Origin: JAZBPO01 sp963691775
GTDB lineage: Bacteria > Pseudomonadota > Gammaproteobacteria > Pseudomonadales > Azotimanducaceae
Reading direction: 5' to 3'
NCBI GenBank assembly: GCA_963691775.1
Contig: OY829369.1
Span: 3,472,001 to 3,536,000 of the forward strand
Length of the DNA stretch: 64,000 bases
The notes beneath the pieces are model-generated. The model was not told the origin of the DNA and did no database searches. It worked only from the letters and a program-made list of their open reading frames with translations. Every line of letters begins with the position of its first letter. Position 1 is the stretch's first letter. A program made the position numbers and the translations under genes. This document shows, one piece after another, positions 33,974-43,233 of the stretch.

Positions 33974-35011
33974 TTATTGGGGTAGTACAGGGACGGCGCG
34001 TTCGGCCTCTCCCTCTTTAAAGTGCAGCGCTTGCCAGCATCCGGAAGCCTCAAGAATTTCCTTAAGCGGCTCTTTCGCGTTATCCGACAGCGCCGACAGT
34101 CTGTTTTTTAAATCGAGATAAGTTTTGGCGCGATAGACCAGGCCATTGGCCGAGTCGCTTAACTCGTGCCCGTCGCTCATGGCCAGACTGAATTCGGCCA
34201 TGGGCAAGTAGAAGTCTCTGACCATATCCAGGAACGGCGTTACGACGTCGGAAGTGATGCCACTCAGCGCAGACCACTCTCCTTCCCAGCCTGATAGATC
34301 ATCGACCAGATGCGTCCACTGAAAGGTCCGGACTGCAGTGCCTTTCATGAGATTGCACATGGTGGGGTCAGCCATGTACTGAGTCAGTTGGCCATAAAGA
34401 GCGAAGTCAGCAATGCTCGGCTTTGAACCCAACAAAAAGTGCTGGTGCTTGAGTAGATTCTCCATTGCCGAGAAAAAAGCTTCAGCAGCGGCTTGCATTT
34501 GGCTTGCATCAAGTGCGCCGATTTGAGCGCCCTGGCGGCTCAGGAATGCCTCGGCGCGTTTGGCGAGTTCTTCGTCGCTAAGCGGTTCCGACCAGCCAAT
34601 CATCTGCCGCTCGCCGCACCATTGCTTGTCTGTTGTCCATCGGCTGTAGAACATCGGCAGCGGTAGATACTCGTCGGCGAGCTCTTCAATAAGCCGAGCG
34701 ATAAAGTCTGCCGCAGGATCCGGATGGATGATCGAGCGACCCTGATGCAGTTGCTCTAGTTCATCAATGATGGGTGTGGAGTCTGCTTTGTATTCGCCGC
34801 CTGGGTACTCCACTACGGGAACAACATCTTTCCCTGCTCGAGTCAGTGGGGAGTCAGGGTTTCCGGTATCGCTACCGAGGCCGCCCTCGCCGGTGAATCC
34901 GCCAACGGGTACGAGCCACGTATGTGGGATGCGCCGGTAGCGAAACACCGCTCTCACTTTGTGGGAGTAGGGCGACCCGGGGCCGGCGTAGATACGGTAG
35001 GCGTTAGACAC
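33974..35011 (-). CDS. Glutathione S-transferase family protein
   Basis: This 345-residue protein has an N-terminal thioredoxin-like GST domain (AYRIYAGPGSPYSHKVRAVF, then VVPVVEYPGGEYKADSTPII, the cis-Pro and SNAIL-equivalent region). A helical C-terminal domain has LLGSKPSIADFALYGQLTQY, the GST C-terminal N-capping motif. It is longer than typical GSTs (~220) by a ~100-residue helical extension, as in several marine GST-like proteins. It stands alone between relics, with substrate unknown. Confidence 0.85.
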   Translation of the reverse strand: MSNAYRIYAGPGSPYSHKVRAVFRYRRIPHTWLVPVGGFTGEGGLGSDTGNPDSPLTRAGKDVVPVVEYPGGEYKADSTPIIDELEQLHQGRSIIHPDPAADFIARLIEELADEYLPLPMFYSRWTTDKQWCGERQMIGWSEPLSDEELAKRAEAFLSRQGAQIGALDASQMQAAAEAFFSAMENLLKHQHFLLGSKPSIADFALYGQLTQYMADPTMCNLMKGTAVRTFQWTHLVDDLSGWEGEWSALSGITSDVVTPFLDMVRDFYLPMAEFSLAMSDGHELSDSANGLVYRAKTYLDLKNRLSALSDNAKEPLKEILEASGCWQALHFKEGEAERAVPVLPQ

Positions 35012-35086
35012 GCGAGGGTCTCAGGCTTGTGGCAGGCCTGAGCGTACTGCGTGCTCCAGGAAGTATCTATTGGACAGGGGATATGG

Positions 35087-35430
35087 CACCTGGCGCGGAC
35101 CCGGACGCCATCGCGCGGGTTCTCGAACACGTGCGGCGGGAGGGCCTGCCGAGGGTGCCGCCGATGGGCACGGCGATAAGTTGATTCGTCTTCCAGGAGC
35201 GCGTGGAGATCGTGTGCCGCAGGTTGGGGCACGCGATGCGCCTGAGAGTGAAGATCAAGAGCGAGTGGTTACCGAAGGGCCCGTGCGCGAGGCGCAGAGT
35301 TGGCGTGCGCTCCTGAGGGCGGTTGTAGGCGGAAGCCTGGGTGTTCGTCAGCGATTCGTCTGGAGGGCGGCCCGCCAAAAGCCCCATGGTCGCGAGATCC
35401 TAGACACAGCCTTGTTAACGCGGCCATTTC
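35087..35430 (+). mobile_element. IS91-like transposase tail and diverged end (R11)
   Basis: The + frame encodes APGADPDAIARVLEHVRREG LPRVPP, homologous to the tail in R5 (DPEVVAWILEHVRRE). ACCGAAGGGCCCGTGCG, GGCGGAAGCCTGGG and CAGCGATTCG then follow in the order seen in R5. The terminal part is too decayed to fix its end. 35431-35733 hold no gene I can support. Confidence 0.65.
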
Positions 35431-35733
35431 CCGCGCGCTGGCACAACGCCACCGCAGCAGCGCTGATCGCAGGGCCCTGCGGCGCGGCCCGCGACAGGTT
35501 CGCGTCCTGGTCCGAGACAACACCGAGATCACGTGGCGCGAGCAGGACTCTATGTTGAGCGCGGGTTTCCCGGGCCGGCGAGCGTTCTCCGGCCGACGAC
35601 AGACATGCTGTCGTAAACTGCCGCATTGGTTGCGCCAGGCCGCCGCACTACCGCCGGCGCGACCATCCACGAGGGGCCACACGATCGCGGGACTGACGAC
35701 TGCAAAGTCGCGACAACCGGAGGCAAGGTCGCG

Positions 35734-36159
35734 ATGAGAATCAACGCAGCGCTCGTGCGCGAGCTGCGAGAGGAACGATCCTGGTTACAGGACGATCTCG
35801 CGATCGCAGCAGGCCTCGACCTTCGCACGATCCAACCCATCGAGAGGCAAGCCGTCGCGTCGCTTCAGTCCCTCAAGGCGCTCGCCGCAGTGTTCGACGT
35901 GGACGCCAGCGACCTCGGCGGGGAAGGTGCGGCCGCACGCACTCGCTACGAGTACAAGACGATCGAGATCGACCCGGCTACTGGGTTCCTGACGGGCTTG
36001 AAACGCCAGCCTCTGCCGAACTTCGCGGGGGTCCTGAACCGCGAGGGCGAGGACGGCTGGCAGCTCGTCCAGATCCTCACACCAGAGCTCGCGCAGGGCG
36101 TCTGGGCCGCGAAGTCGGGCCGGTTCGTGGCGCTGCTGCAACGGTCCAAGTTCGACTGA
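35734..36159 (+). CDS. XRE-family HTH protein with C-terminal DUF4177-like domain
   Basis: From ATG 35734 the 141-residue protein opens with a Cro/C1-type helix-turn-helix (LREERSWLQDDLAIAAGLDL RTIQPIE). Its C-terminal half has YEYKTIEID and GEDGWQLVQILTPEL, the pattern of DUF4177. The combination suggests a small DNA-binding regulator. A longer upstream frame exists but lacks HTH-family sequence, so I prefer this start. No partner gene is evident. Confidence 0.75.
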   Translation: MRINAALVRELREERSWLQDDLAIAAGLDLRTIQPIERQAVASLQSLKALAAVFDVDASDLGGEGAAARTRYEYKTIEIDPATGFLTGLKRQPLPNFAGVLNREGEDGWQLVQILTPELAQGVWAAKSGRFVALLQRSKFD

Positions 36160-36693
36160 TTGTCACAGGACGCCCGACGTCCCAGCGCTCGAAGACCCCA
36201 GCGCGCAGCGCAACCATGGCTTGTATGTCTTCTTGGGCGGCAGGCCGAGGCTCAGGAAGCGGGCGCGCCGCCGCCGGAGTCCTTCAAGCGGCTCACGGCG
36301 TGGATTGTCCGGCGTGTGTATTGCCGGCGTCGTCGCAGACCGCTGGCTGATCGCGGATCGCGGCGGCGCTGGCGTGATCTCGATCAGACGGAAACTCGAA
36401 CTTCGTGGACGCCTACGCTGAAACTTGCTTCGCAGTAGGACTTCAGCACTGAGGAGGGTTGAGTGTCCGAAACGTGCCTGAAAGGTGCCCGAAGGGTTCC
36501 CATTCCATCATGGCGATATGGAGGGCTTTGAGTTCAGGACCAGGAGCGGTGAGGTAGTGGATGGTGGGGTAATCGAGTCCGCAAGCGCCTGGCCGCTGGA
36601 GTGCTGAGCGGAGCCGACGCCTTCTTCTGGCACGACAACCACCTCGCGCGGGCCTCGCTTTGGCCGGCTCGGCGAACGCCGACCGAAACTAAG
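36160..36693. other. Intergenic, no gene seen
   Basis: This 534-bp G+C-rich stretch has several short open frames without start signals or family motifs. The end near 36560-36690 lies just after the winged-helix gene's stop and could hold a displaced C-terminus of it (PHHPLPHR in another frame). Confidence 0.4.
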
Positions 36694-37683
36694 TCACGGC
36701 CGCTGACGCAGCCAGCCGCACACATCGACAACATCAGGTGGCGCACTGTCGATTCGCTCATCGAATGTTTCGAGCGCGCGTCGCAGGTTCCGCACACAGA
36801 CGGCGCCATACCGCTTCGACCAATCACCTTCTATCTCGGCGACCCTTTCCGGAAACCGATCGCGCACGCGAATCCCGTGACCGGTCAGGCGCGCCAAACC
36901 GTCTTCAACTGCAACCAGTTTGTGTCTTTCGAGCAGCGTTCGACCTGTTCCTTTCACGCCGCCAATCGCGTTCGCTTCGGCGAGCGGCAGCCCTTCTTTT
37001 GGGAAGTGGCGAAGATAGGCGAACACCGAGTTGAGATTAGCGATTGAGCTTTCCGCGGTGCCATCGTAGTCGATGCAAAAAGCACACAGCGCCTGCGAAA
37101 GCTGTGAGGTGAGCGGGAGCTGGGCGGCAGCTGTCTGCTCACGAATCACGACCGGCCACTCCTCGCCGTGGGCGGGTATGCGCGGCGGTCCCTTCTCACC
37201 GGGGGCGTAACTTCCCCCGTGGATGCTGTTGTCCTCAAGCCCATAGCCACTGGGGAAATGCGGCAGTTCAAGGTCTAGCTGGTTTACAAGTTCGGTGAGG
37301 CTGCCACGCAACTTCTGAATGTCATCTGCACCAAAGCGTGTACGCCACGCGAATTCCGTTGCCTTCAGTCGCTTCGCACCAGCCTCGCGGAGCGCGTCCC
37401 CGGATCGGGTCAGAGTCACGTGCTTCTGGCCACGGGCAATGGAGTCGATCGTCAGCCAGCCGCGCTTGTCTGCCAGCTGAGTTGCCATGCGCACGGCTCG
37501 TTTCGAAAGACGTGCCAGCGCGGGCAATTGCCTGATGTCGGCGCCGTCTGGAGCGAGCGCGCGCAACAGGTTCAGCAGGTACGGCAGCGGCGGCACTTCG
37601 TTCTTTGCGCGGCTGTAATCGTCCTTGAGCGCGTTCAGAACGTGCGCCAGTAGGACGGGCAGCGGAGTCTTGGCAGACGCCAT
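36694..37683 (-). CDS. Winged-helix DNA-binding-like protein
   Basis: The 329-residue protein has an N-terminal MarR-like winged helix (ADIRQLPALARLSKRAVRMA TQLADKRGWLTIDSI, then KHVTLTRSGDALRE, the wing). A long C-terminal domain with SGYGLEDNSIHGGSYAPGEK and a second LLERHKLVAVEDGLARLTG wing-like repeat follows. Thus two winged-helix units are likely. Family function is unknown. The end after WLRQRP is abrupt, so a small frameshift near 36690 is possible. Confidence 0.6.
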   Translation of the reverse strand: MASAKTPLPVLLAHVLNALKDDYSRAKNEVPPLPYLLNLLRALAPDGADIRQLPALARLSKRAVRMATQLADKRGWLTIDSIARGQKHVTLTRSGDALREAGAKRLKATEFAWRTRFGADDIQKLRGSLTELVNQLDLELPHFPSGYGLEDNSIHGGSYAPGEKGPPRIPAHGEEWPVVIREQTAAAQLPLTSQLSQALCAFCIDYDGTAESSIANLNSVFAYLRHFPKEGLPLAEANAIGGVKGTGRTLLERHKLVAVEDGLARLTGHGIRVRDRFPERVAEIEGDWSKRYGAVCVRNLRRALETFDERIDSAPPDVVDVCGWLRQRP

Positions 37684-38304
37684 ACGGGGTTCCTTGTCTG
37701 CCGGATCGCAACTTTGGGCATCCAGAACGCTCGCACTCAGCTTCCGGTTGCTTGGTGTTCTTTGGTGCCATCCAGCCTATATGGATCGATCAGGCGAGGG
37801 CGCAGTCCAACGCAGCGTTCGCTGCAGCCGTCTGCTCACCATTAGCACACCGAAAACAGTGCAGTTTTGGTCGGACCAGTTATCAGTGCGAGTGCGGCCT
37901 ATTAGGCGACTCCTGCGCTGCCGGAGCGCATGGCGATAGGTTTGATCGATATAAGGGAGTGTGCGTGCTCCGCGACCCGAAGGATAGGGCAGGGCGCAAG
38001 CTTGCGCGTGAAGCTCAGGAGCGGGTGGTTGATCGCGGATGCTGCGCGAGGAACCACAGGGATGACATGCGTTCCTGCGGGCCGATATAAGCCGCAGCAC
38101 GGGGGTTCTTCAGCGCTTGATCTTGAGCGCAGCGGGCGACTGGCATCGTGCTGATTGAATCTTGGTGCCAGCCCCGAAATCGCTTTTCATCGGCATGCCA
38201 TTAACTATGCACTGGAGCCGATATGACTGCCCTCGGGGAGCGTAACGTTTCCCGAGGGCTCGACTTGCATTGAAGGCGGCTGCGGCCGAATTATTGTTCA
38301 TAGG
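37684..38304. other. Intergenic with decayed repeat and a strong stem-loop
   Basis: Segment 37925-38110 has motifs (GGGCGCAAGCTTGCGCGTGA, GAGCGGGTGGTTGATCGCGG) reminiscent of a decayed IS91-like copy. A perfect 9-bp stem, GCCCTCGGG (38229-38237) and CCCGAGGGC (38251-38259), with a 13-nt loop could terminate transcription of the glycosyltransferase gene to its right, although no T-run follows. No gene is seen. Confidence 0.4.
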
Positions 38305-39051
38305 TCACCATAACTCCCGCGGCAGTTCGATCTCAAAATTTGGTTTGTTAATGCGAAGGCTTGGATCGGCCCGACGTCGCTGCATGCTCTTCATAATCGC
38401 AATTGCAAAGCTCTTTTTTGCTACAGTTTTTTCGTTGGTCATGTTTCCAGGATGACGGAGATAGTAGTGGCAAACCGTTGGGGTTTGAACGAAATTTGTA
38501 TGGGACTCGAAGATTCTAAGAAGATAATCCGTGTCCTCTGCCTGTTCCAAAGTGTTGTCAAACTGTCCAACACGTTCAATCAAACGGCGCCGAAACAGGC
38601 CGCTTGAGAGGTGGATGCCAGTGACCTCACACGATAGCGCATCTTCGGGCGGCGTCAGTGTGGTGCTATCCAATCTGTTTGTGATAACCATTTTTCCGTA
38701 GGTCACATCCACTTCTGGACATTCCAACAGTACAGCAAGATCTAGAGTAAAACGATCTCTGGCCATTGCGTCGTCAGAATCGAGAAAGGTGACAACTTCT
38801 GTTTCGTCAAGAAGGTTCTTTAGGCCCGTATTGCGGGCCCGCGCGACGCCGCCGTTTTTTCGTCGGACCGCCCTGACATTTGGATAGGATTGGCTCAAAC
38901 CTTTGATGACGTCGGGCGTTTCATCTGTAGAGCCATCGTCAACAATCAGAACGTCGAGGTCTACGTCTTCCGAGCGAAGCATCAAAGACTTTACTGCAAT
39001 GATCAATTGCTTTGGCCTGTTTACAACCGGGATGATCACGGTGGTTTTCAT
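38305..39051 (-). CDS. Family 2 glycosyltransferase
   Basis: The 248-residue GT-A fold protein starts MKTTVIIPVVNRPKQLIIAV. It has DVLIVDDGSTDETPDVIKG (nucleotide-sugar-binding Asp), the divalent-metal motif VTFLDSDDAMARDRF (DxD), and SSGLFRRRLIERVGQFDNTL EQAEDTDYLLR with the ED catalytic-base region. It transfers a sugar to an unknown acceptor. It is A+T-rich like the genes at 39971-42563 and divergent from them. Small GT2 enzymes of this size recur next to lasso-type clusters, so it may belong to that locus. Confidence 0.85.
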   Translation of the reverse strand: MKTTVIIPVVNRPKQLIIAVKSLMLRSEDVDLDVLIVDDGSTDETPDVIKGLSQSYPNVRAVRRKNGGVARARNTGLKNLLDETEVVTFLDSDDAMARDRFTLDLAVLLECPEVDVTYGKMVITNRLDSTTLTPPEDALSCEVTGIHLSSGLFRRRLIERVGQFDNTLEQAEDTDYLLRIFESHTNFVQTPTVCHYYLRHPGNMTNEKTVAKKSFAIAIMKSMQRRRADPSLRINKPNFEIELPRELW

Positions 39052-39970
39052 CTCAAATCCTCAGAAATTTACGGACTCAACCCGATATCTACCCCGATTC
39101 AGCGCCAAGCTTTTTCCAACGCCGCGGCGGTCTGCGATAAGCCTCATCAGGAGCATAAAATCGAATTTTCCGCCCACCTGGAATTTTTGATTTCCGCTTG
39201 TTCTTCAGCGCGTAATACTGCCCCGTAAATTACTCTTGAACTCAGAATTAATCTTGTGGGAAGCAAAAGCGCATGCAGGGTAGAAGGTACGCCTCCGCAA
39301 ACGGATTTAGATCACTTGAGAACAGTTGGAATCCACCGTGCATTTTTGGTAAGTGGCATTACTGGATGATCGGCAAGCCCACGCTTTCCTAGCCTCGTTC
39401 AATCTCCCTCGAGCCTCAAATTAGAGGGGGGCGAACCTTCCGTGTGTCCCGGTGGGCATGTACACAGTACTCCCCTGAGGTTTTCATTCCACGCATTATC
39501 CCCGCTAGCCCAGACTCGGTTTTTCCTTGCTGTCTCGCACTGGCGATCAGAACATCCATGTCGCGAACGGCGAGGATGCTGACCTGGTCCGATGTTGCAT
39601 GGACCGCTGACGAGCGCCACTGACGATCCCTATGCTTATGCACGCCGCCTCAAGCTCAATCGACGCCAGGATGACTCGACTGTGAGAAGCCGCTGGAGAA
39701 CTCTAACCTGCGGCTACGGTAGAGCAGCGCATGCTTGAGCAAAAGGCCTGCGCAAGGGGAGGTGGCCGCTCCGTACGCGCTTGCAATCAGCGTTCGTCGC
39801 CGGCGATTCCCTATTTGGTCAGCGCTTGACGACAGTCGTGGACGCGAAATTCTAGAGACACACCTGGTGTTGTTCTTGCCTGGAATTTCTATCGAGCGTA
39901 GTTTCCCGCTGGGGGTGGTTGAATGCAGCATCATATACTCTGCAAAAGACATTACGGAAACTGAAAGGCT
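39052..39970. other. Intergenic, mixed relics
   Basis: The 919 bp have lower G+C near both ends. Around 39720-39860 the motifs TGAGCAAAAGGCCTGCGCAA and CAATCAGCG resemble a decayed IS91-like copy. The last 80 bp before the PqqD-like gene are A+T-rich and probably hold its promoter. Small frames at 39399-39643 have no start signal or family match. Confidence 0.35.
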
Positions 39971-40369
39971 ATGAAGTATTATCGCATGAACTCACCGACT
40001 GTTATCTCCGAAACGGTCGATCAAGAAGTGATCATTATTAATCTTGACGACGGCCACTATCACAGTCTTCGCGGTAATGCGGCTGATCTTTGGCATAACG
40101 TGTCGTCAGGCGTAGATGTGGATAAGATTGTTGCGGCAGCAACCGGCGCCGACGCGCAACCTGTCCTCGATAGATTTGTTACTGAGTTGGAGGCAAAAGA
40201 CCTGATTAGCCCGGCTAAGGGCGAATCGGTGGCCTGTGGTCCTGTCTCATGGTCGCCTGACGACATTGTGATCGAAAGTTATGACGATATGTCCGATCTG
40301 CTTGGAATGGATCCAGTACACGAGGTGGACGTCCACGAAGGATGGCCTAAGCGCTCTGAGGATACATGA
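39971..40369 (+). CDS. PqqD-family RRE (RiPP recognition element) protein
   Basis: The 132-residue protein has a PqqD fold over residues ~1-85: the β-hairpin VIIINLDDGHYHSLRGNAAD LWHNV is the classic RRE block. A C-terminal extension, DMSDLLGMDPVHEVD…GWP, is seen in PqqD proteins that travel with HPr-kinase-like genes. RRE proteins bind leader peptides and bring them to modifying enzymes. Its stop overlaps the next start (ATGA), so the two are translationally coupled. The peptide at 31870 is the only leader-like partner in the window. Confidence 0.82.
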   Translation: MKYYRMNSPTVISETVDQEVIIINLDDGHYHSLRGNAADLWHNVSSGVDVDKIVAAATGADAQPVLDRFVTELEAKDLISPAKGESVACGPVSWSPDDIVIESYDDMSDLLGMDPVHEVDVHEGWPKRSEDT

Positions 40370-41433
40370 GCCTTCCTGAGATGAATGAGAGCGTCGCCGA
40401 GACAACGCGCACGTTTCTGAAGAAAACGATTTCTTGTCTGCGCAACTGCCACAATTCAAAAATTTTGGACTGGTCCGGAGCGGTTGGTGGATTTTTCGTT
40501 ACGCAGCATCACTATGGCACGAGCTTGTTCTCCCAGCTGACCGAAGCCTTCAGTCATGCCGATAACGCGGATGTCGACTTGCCCTCATTCACTGTTCATG
40601 TCGCTACGATTGAGGAGACGGGAATCGATCCTGGTCCGTCTATTTGGAGGCATAACCACTTTGGTGCGATAGGGACGGTTGAAGCACTTTCCGACAGCGG
40701 TTTGTATGCAACTTTGGATTTCCCCCGGGCCACCCTACAAATTCTGGACCAGGAATCGCGGACGGGGCTCATCCTCATGCGGTGTGCGGAAGATCTTCCA
40801 GAATGGGAGCGCTCCTTCCCGCTTCGCTCCTTTTTTCATTGGCTCTCAATGAATGAATCGTCCCTGCTGGTGCATGCCGGAGCCATAGGCGTTGATGGTG
40901 CCGGTGCACTTTTGCTTGGACCGAGCGGTTCGGGCAAGTCGACTACTTCGGTGGCGTGTCTCTGTGCTGGTCATGCGTTTGCGGGCGACGACTTTGTCAA
41001 GGTGTCGCTGCAGCCCAGCCCCGAAATTCAAGGTCTCTACATGGCGGCAAAGCTTGATGCGCGATCGACATCATGGCTGCCGGAATTTCAGGCCCGAGCG
41101 GGAGGAAAATATAATCCAAGAATTGGAAAGAATGTATTTCTCGGTCAATCCATGGCGAATCTGTCGCTGACCCCTCGCTTACCACTTCGTGCCCTACTCG
41201 TGCTTGAGCAGACAAACGCCGCCGAGACATCGATTGAAATGGCCTCCGCAGGGGATGCATTTCGATCAATGACCGCCAACACGATCGCTCTTCTACCCGG
41301 TGAGAGGGCGAGGCTGCTGAAGCGGTTATCGCGTTTAGCAAGTGCCGCGCCGGCGTACAAACTGAAACTCGGCTCAGATATGGGGAGCGTTGTTGAAGTC
41401 ATCGAGTCGACGTTAGAGCGAGCGAACGCCTGA
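40366..41433 (+). CDS. HPr-kinase-like protein
   Basis: This 355-residue protein has a C-terminal kinase core with Walker A GPSGSGKST (residues ~185-193), HAGAIGVDGAGALLLG just before it, and GDDFVKVS after it. This matches HprK-type P-loop kinases, with an unassigned N-terminal ~150 residues. In lasso-type clusters such kinases phosphorylate the C-terminal residue of the peptide. Gene order PqqD–HprK–nucleotidyltransferase is a recurrent set in proteobacteria. The kinase role here is inferred from family and context. Confidence 0.8.
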   Translation: MSLPEMNESVAETTRTFLKKTISCLRNCHNSKILDWSGAVGGFFVTQHHYGTSLFSQLTEAFSHADNADVDLPSFTVHVATIEETGIDPGPSIWRHNHFGAIGTVEALSDSGLYATLDFPRATLQILDQESRTGLILMRCAEDLPEWERSFPLRSFFHWLSMNESSLLVHAGAIGVDGAGALLLGPSGSGKSTTSVACLCAGHAFAGDDFVKVSLQPSPEIQGLYMAAKLDARSTSWLPEFQARAGGKYNPRIGKNVFLGQSMANLSLTPRLPLRALLVLEQTNAAETSIEMASAGDAFRSMTANTIALLPGERARLLKRLSRLASAAPAYKLKLGSDMGSVVEVIESTLERANA

Positions 41434-41453
41434 AGGCCGAGGGTGAGACGAAA

Positions 41454-42563
41454 GTGCAAGAACGCGCAAAGTACTATGCTGACGTGCTGCCCGATCAATC
41501 GGAAGAAGAACTTTTGCGGCTTATTTTTGCGCGTCGGCTTCTGAATTCTGAGGTGATCGCTTGGCTCGACAGCACCGATTTGGATGCTGCCAATGATGGT
41601 TTAATTCGGCTACTTCCAATGCTGCATAACAAAATGAAGCGCCAGGGAGTTATACATCCTGAGGCGGATCGCATTCGAGGGATTTATCGACACACGTTGT
41701 ATCGTAACCGACTGCTAATGCATCGAGGCATTCTGATCGTCAACATATTGCGTGGGGCGGGTGTTCCTGCGCTCTTGCTTAAGGGCGCTGCCATGCTTGC
41801 AGCGCCTGGGTTTGACCTTGGGACGCGTCCTATGTGCGATTTGGACATACTGGTGCCGGAGCAAACCGATCTCGTTGGATTAGAAGAGGTAATACGAAAG
41901 TCTGAGTTCCCTGAGCCCAGGTTCATCAGTCGTTCCCGGAATACGCTGTGTTTTCTTGACAAAAATGGCCTGGAGTACGATCTGCAATGCGAAATAATTC
42001 ACGCCAATGGGCCCCGAGGGGCTAGCCAGATATTCTGGGATTACGCGGCAGCCGCGGTCTACCAGGATCAGCCGATTTCGGTTTTGAGTCCGGGGCACTT
42101 TATATTTCATACAATGATTCATGGTATGCGCCATAACGATATAAGCCCGATTCGATGGGTCGCGGACGTGCTGCAATGGAAGGCGTCTCATGTTGGATTT
42201 GATTGGCAGAAGGTGGCGAGAGTGGCTGTGCACTTTAGGTCGCAAGACCCAATCATTGCAGGTCTTGAGTATTTGCTAGAATCTGGTTTTGTTGGGGCGG
42301 AGGTTCGGCCCGCTATTAGTTTTCTCAAAGACGAAGAAGTGTCTTCGTTTGATCGCAGATATTTCCGGAGTATCGCGATCTGCCCTAAGAAGGAGACGCG
42401 AATGAGGAGGCTTCTGAGGCTTACAGATGAATATTCGAGACAAAGTGCGTTTGAGAACCGCAGGCGAACGCCGCTTCGACTACTCGGTTTTTTACGCGAT
42501 CGAATTGGCGGACAGTCAATTCTTAGTGGGCTCAAGAGGCTTGCACTGGACGTGCGCAAGTAG
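41454..42563 (+). CDS. Nucleotidyltransferase-fold protein (PF14907-type)
   Basis: This 369-residue protein has the nucleotidyltransferase core ALLLKGAAML…DLGTRPMCDLDILVPE (G-S-like loop and DxD metal site). HFIFHTMIHGMRHNDISPIR WVADV follows, which is typical of the uncharacterised family PF14907. Members are often found in lasso-peptide loci next to kinase and PqqD genes. It starts 20 bp after the HPr-kinase-like gene and completes the three-gene A+T-rich cassette. Confidence 0.8.
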   Translation: MQERAKYYADVLPDQSEEELLRLIFARRLLNSEVIAWLDSTDLDAANDGLIRLLPMLHNKMKRQGVIHPEADRIRGIYRHTLYRNRLLMHRGILIVNILRGAGVPALLLKGAAMLAAPGFDLGTRPMCDLDILVPEQTDLVGLEEVIRKSEFPEPRFISRSRNTLCFLDKNGLEYDLQCEIIHANGPRGASQIFWDYAAAAVYQDQPISVLSPGHFIFHTMIHGMRHNDISPIRWVADVLQWKASHVGFDWQKVARVAVHFRSQDPIIAGLEYLLESGFVGAEVRPAISFLKDEEVSSFDRRYFRSIAICPKKETRMRRLLRLTDEYSRQSAFENRRRTPLRLLGFLRDRIGGQSILSGLKRLALDVRK

Positions 42564-43233
42564 ACTTGGTTTCGATAGCTTGCATTAGAGTTGCGTTCCG
42601 GGCGGGGTGCGAAGTTGTAGACACGGTTGCGGGATGCGTCATTGGTTGGTCTGTTTGGCGCCTCTTCTGAAGTTTCAGAGCATGGCTTTGCGCTGGCGGC
42701 CTAGGGGATGTGCGTGGCAGTGAAGCTGGACGTCGGGCTCGTGGGCGGACGGTGCTGGCCCGAAGGTTCGGATGACGAGTGCGAGGCGGCCACGGCGCCT
42801 TTTCGGCATCGAGGTTCTGGGATGCGTGCAGCGCCGTGGAGGCCATGGTCCATCGGGGTCGATCCGAACCCGGATTTCACTACGAAGATTCGCGAGCACG
42901 GGCGGAGGTACGGTTTCCGGTGGGCGTGGCCGTCGCTGACCGCGTCCAGGTAACTTGGTCGGCTCGACCGCGACTGCGACGGCATCCTTCATATTAGTAA
43001 CGCGTTTGCCCTGGCGACCTGCACGGTGAATGCTGCGCGCGTCGAAAGTTCTATGCAGGCGCGCGCGGATCGACATTCGGTCGCGCGGGGCGGTGCTTGA
43101 GCAAGCCGGGGTGGGTGCGAGAGGGCAGATGACTCGGAATGGCCCGCATAGGGGCGCCGCTTCTTCAGTCGGATCGATCTTCTTTCTTCCGATCTGCGGG
43201 GGGCTTCGTGCTAAATCAAAATCGAGTTGCTGA
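42564..43233. other. Intergenic between the RiPP-like cassette and the ABC exporter
   Basis: The 670 bp change from A+T-rich to G+C-rich. A frame at 42708-42953 contains DPNPDFTTKIREHGRRYGFR W, which faintly resembles an M15-type peptidase end, but it is too short to support. No precursor peptide with a leader motif was found here on either strand. The ABC gene start is preceded by CAAAATCGAGTTGCTGA. Confidence 0.35.

Noticed and set aside
39399..39643. Small minus-strand frame as a RiPP precursor for the PqqD/HprK cassette
   Set aside because: It has no leader motif, no ribosome-binding site and an unlikely composition.
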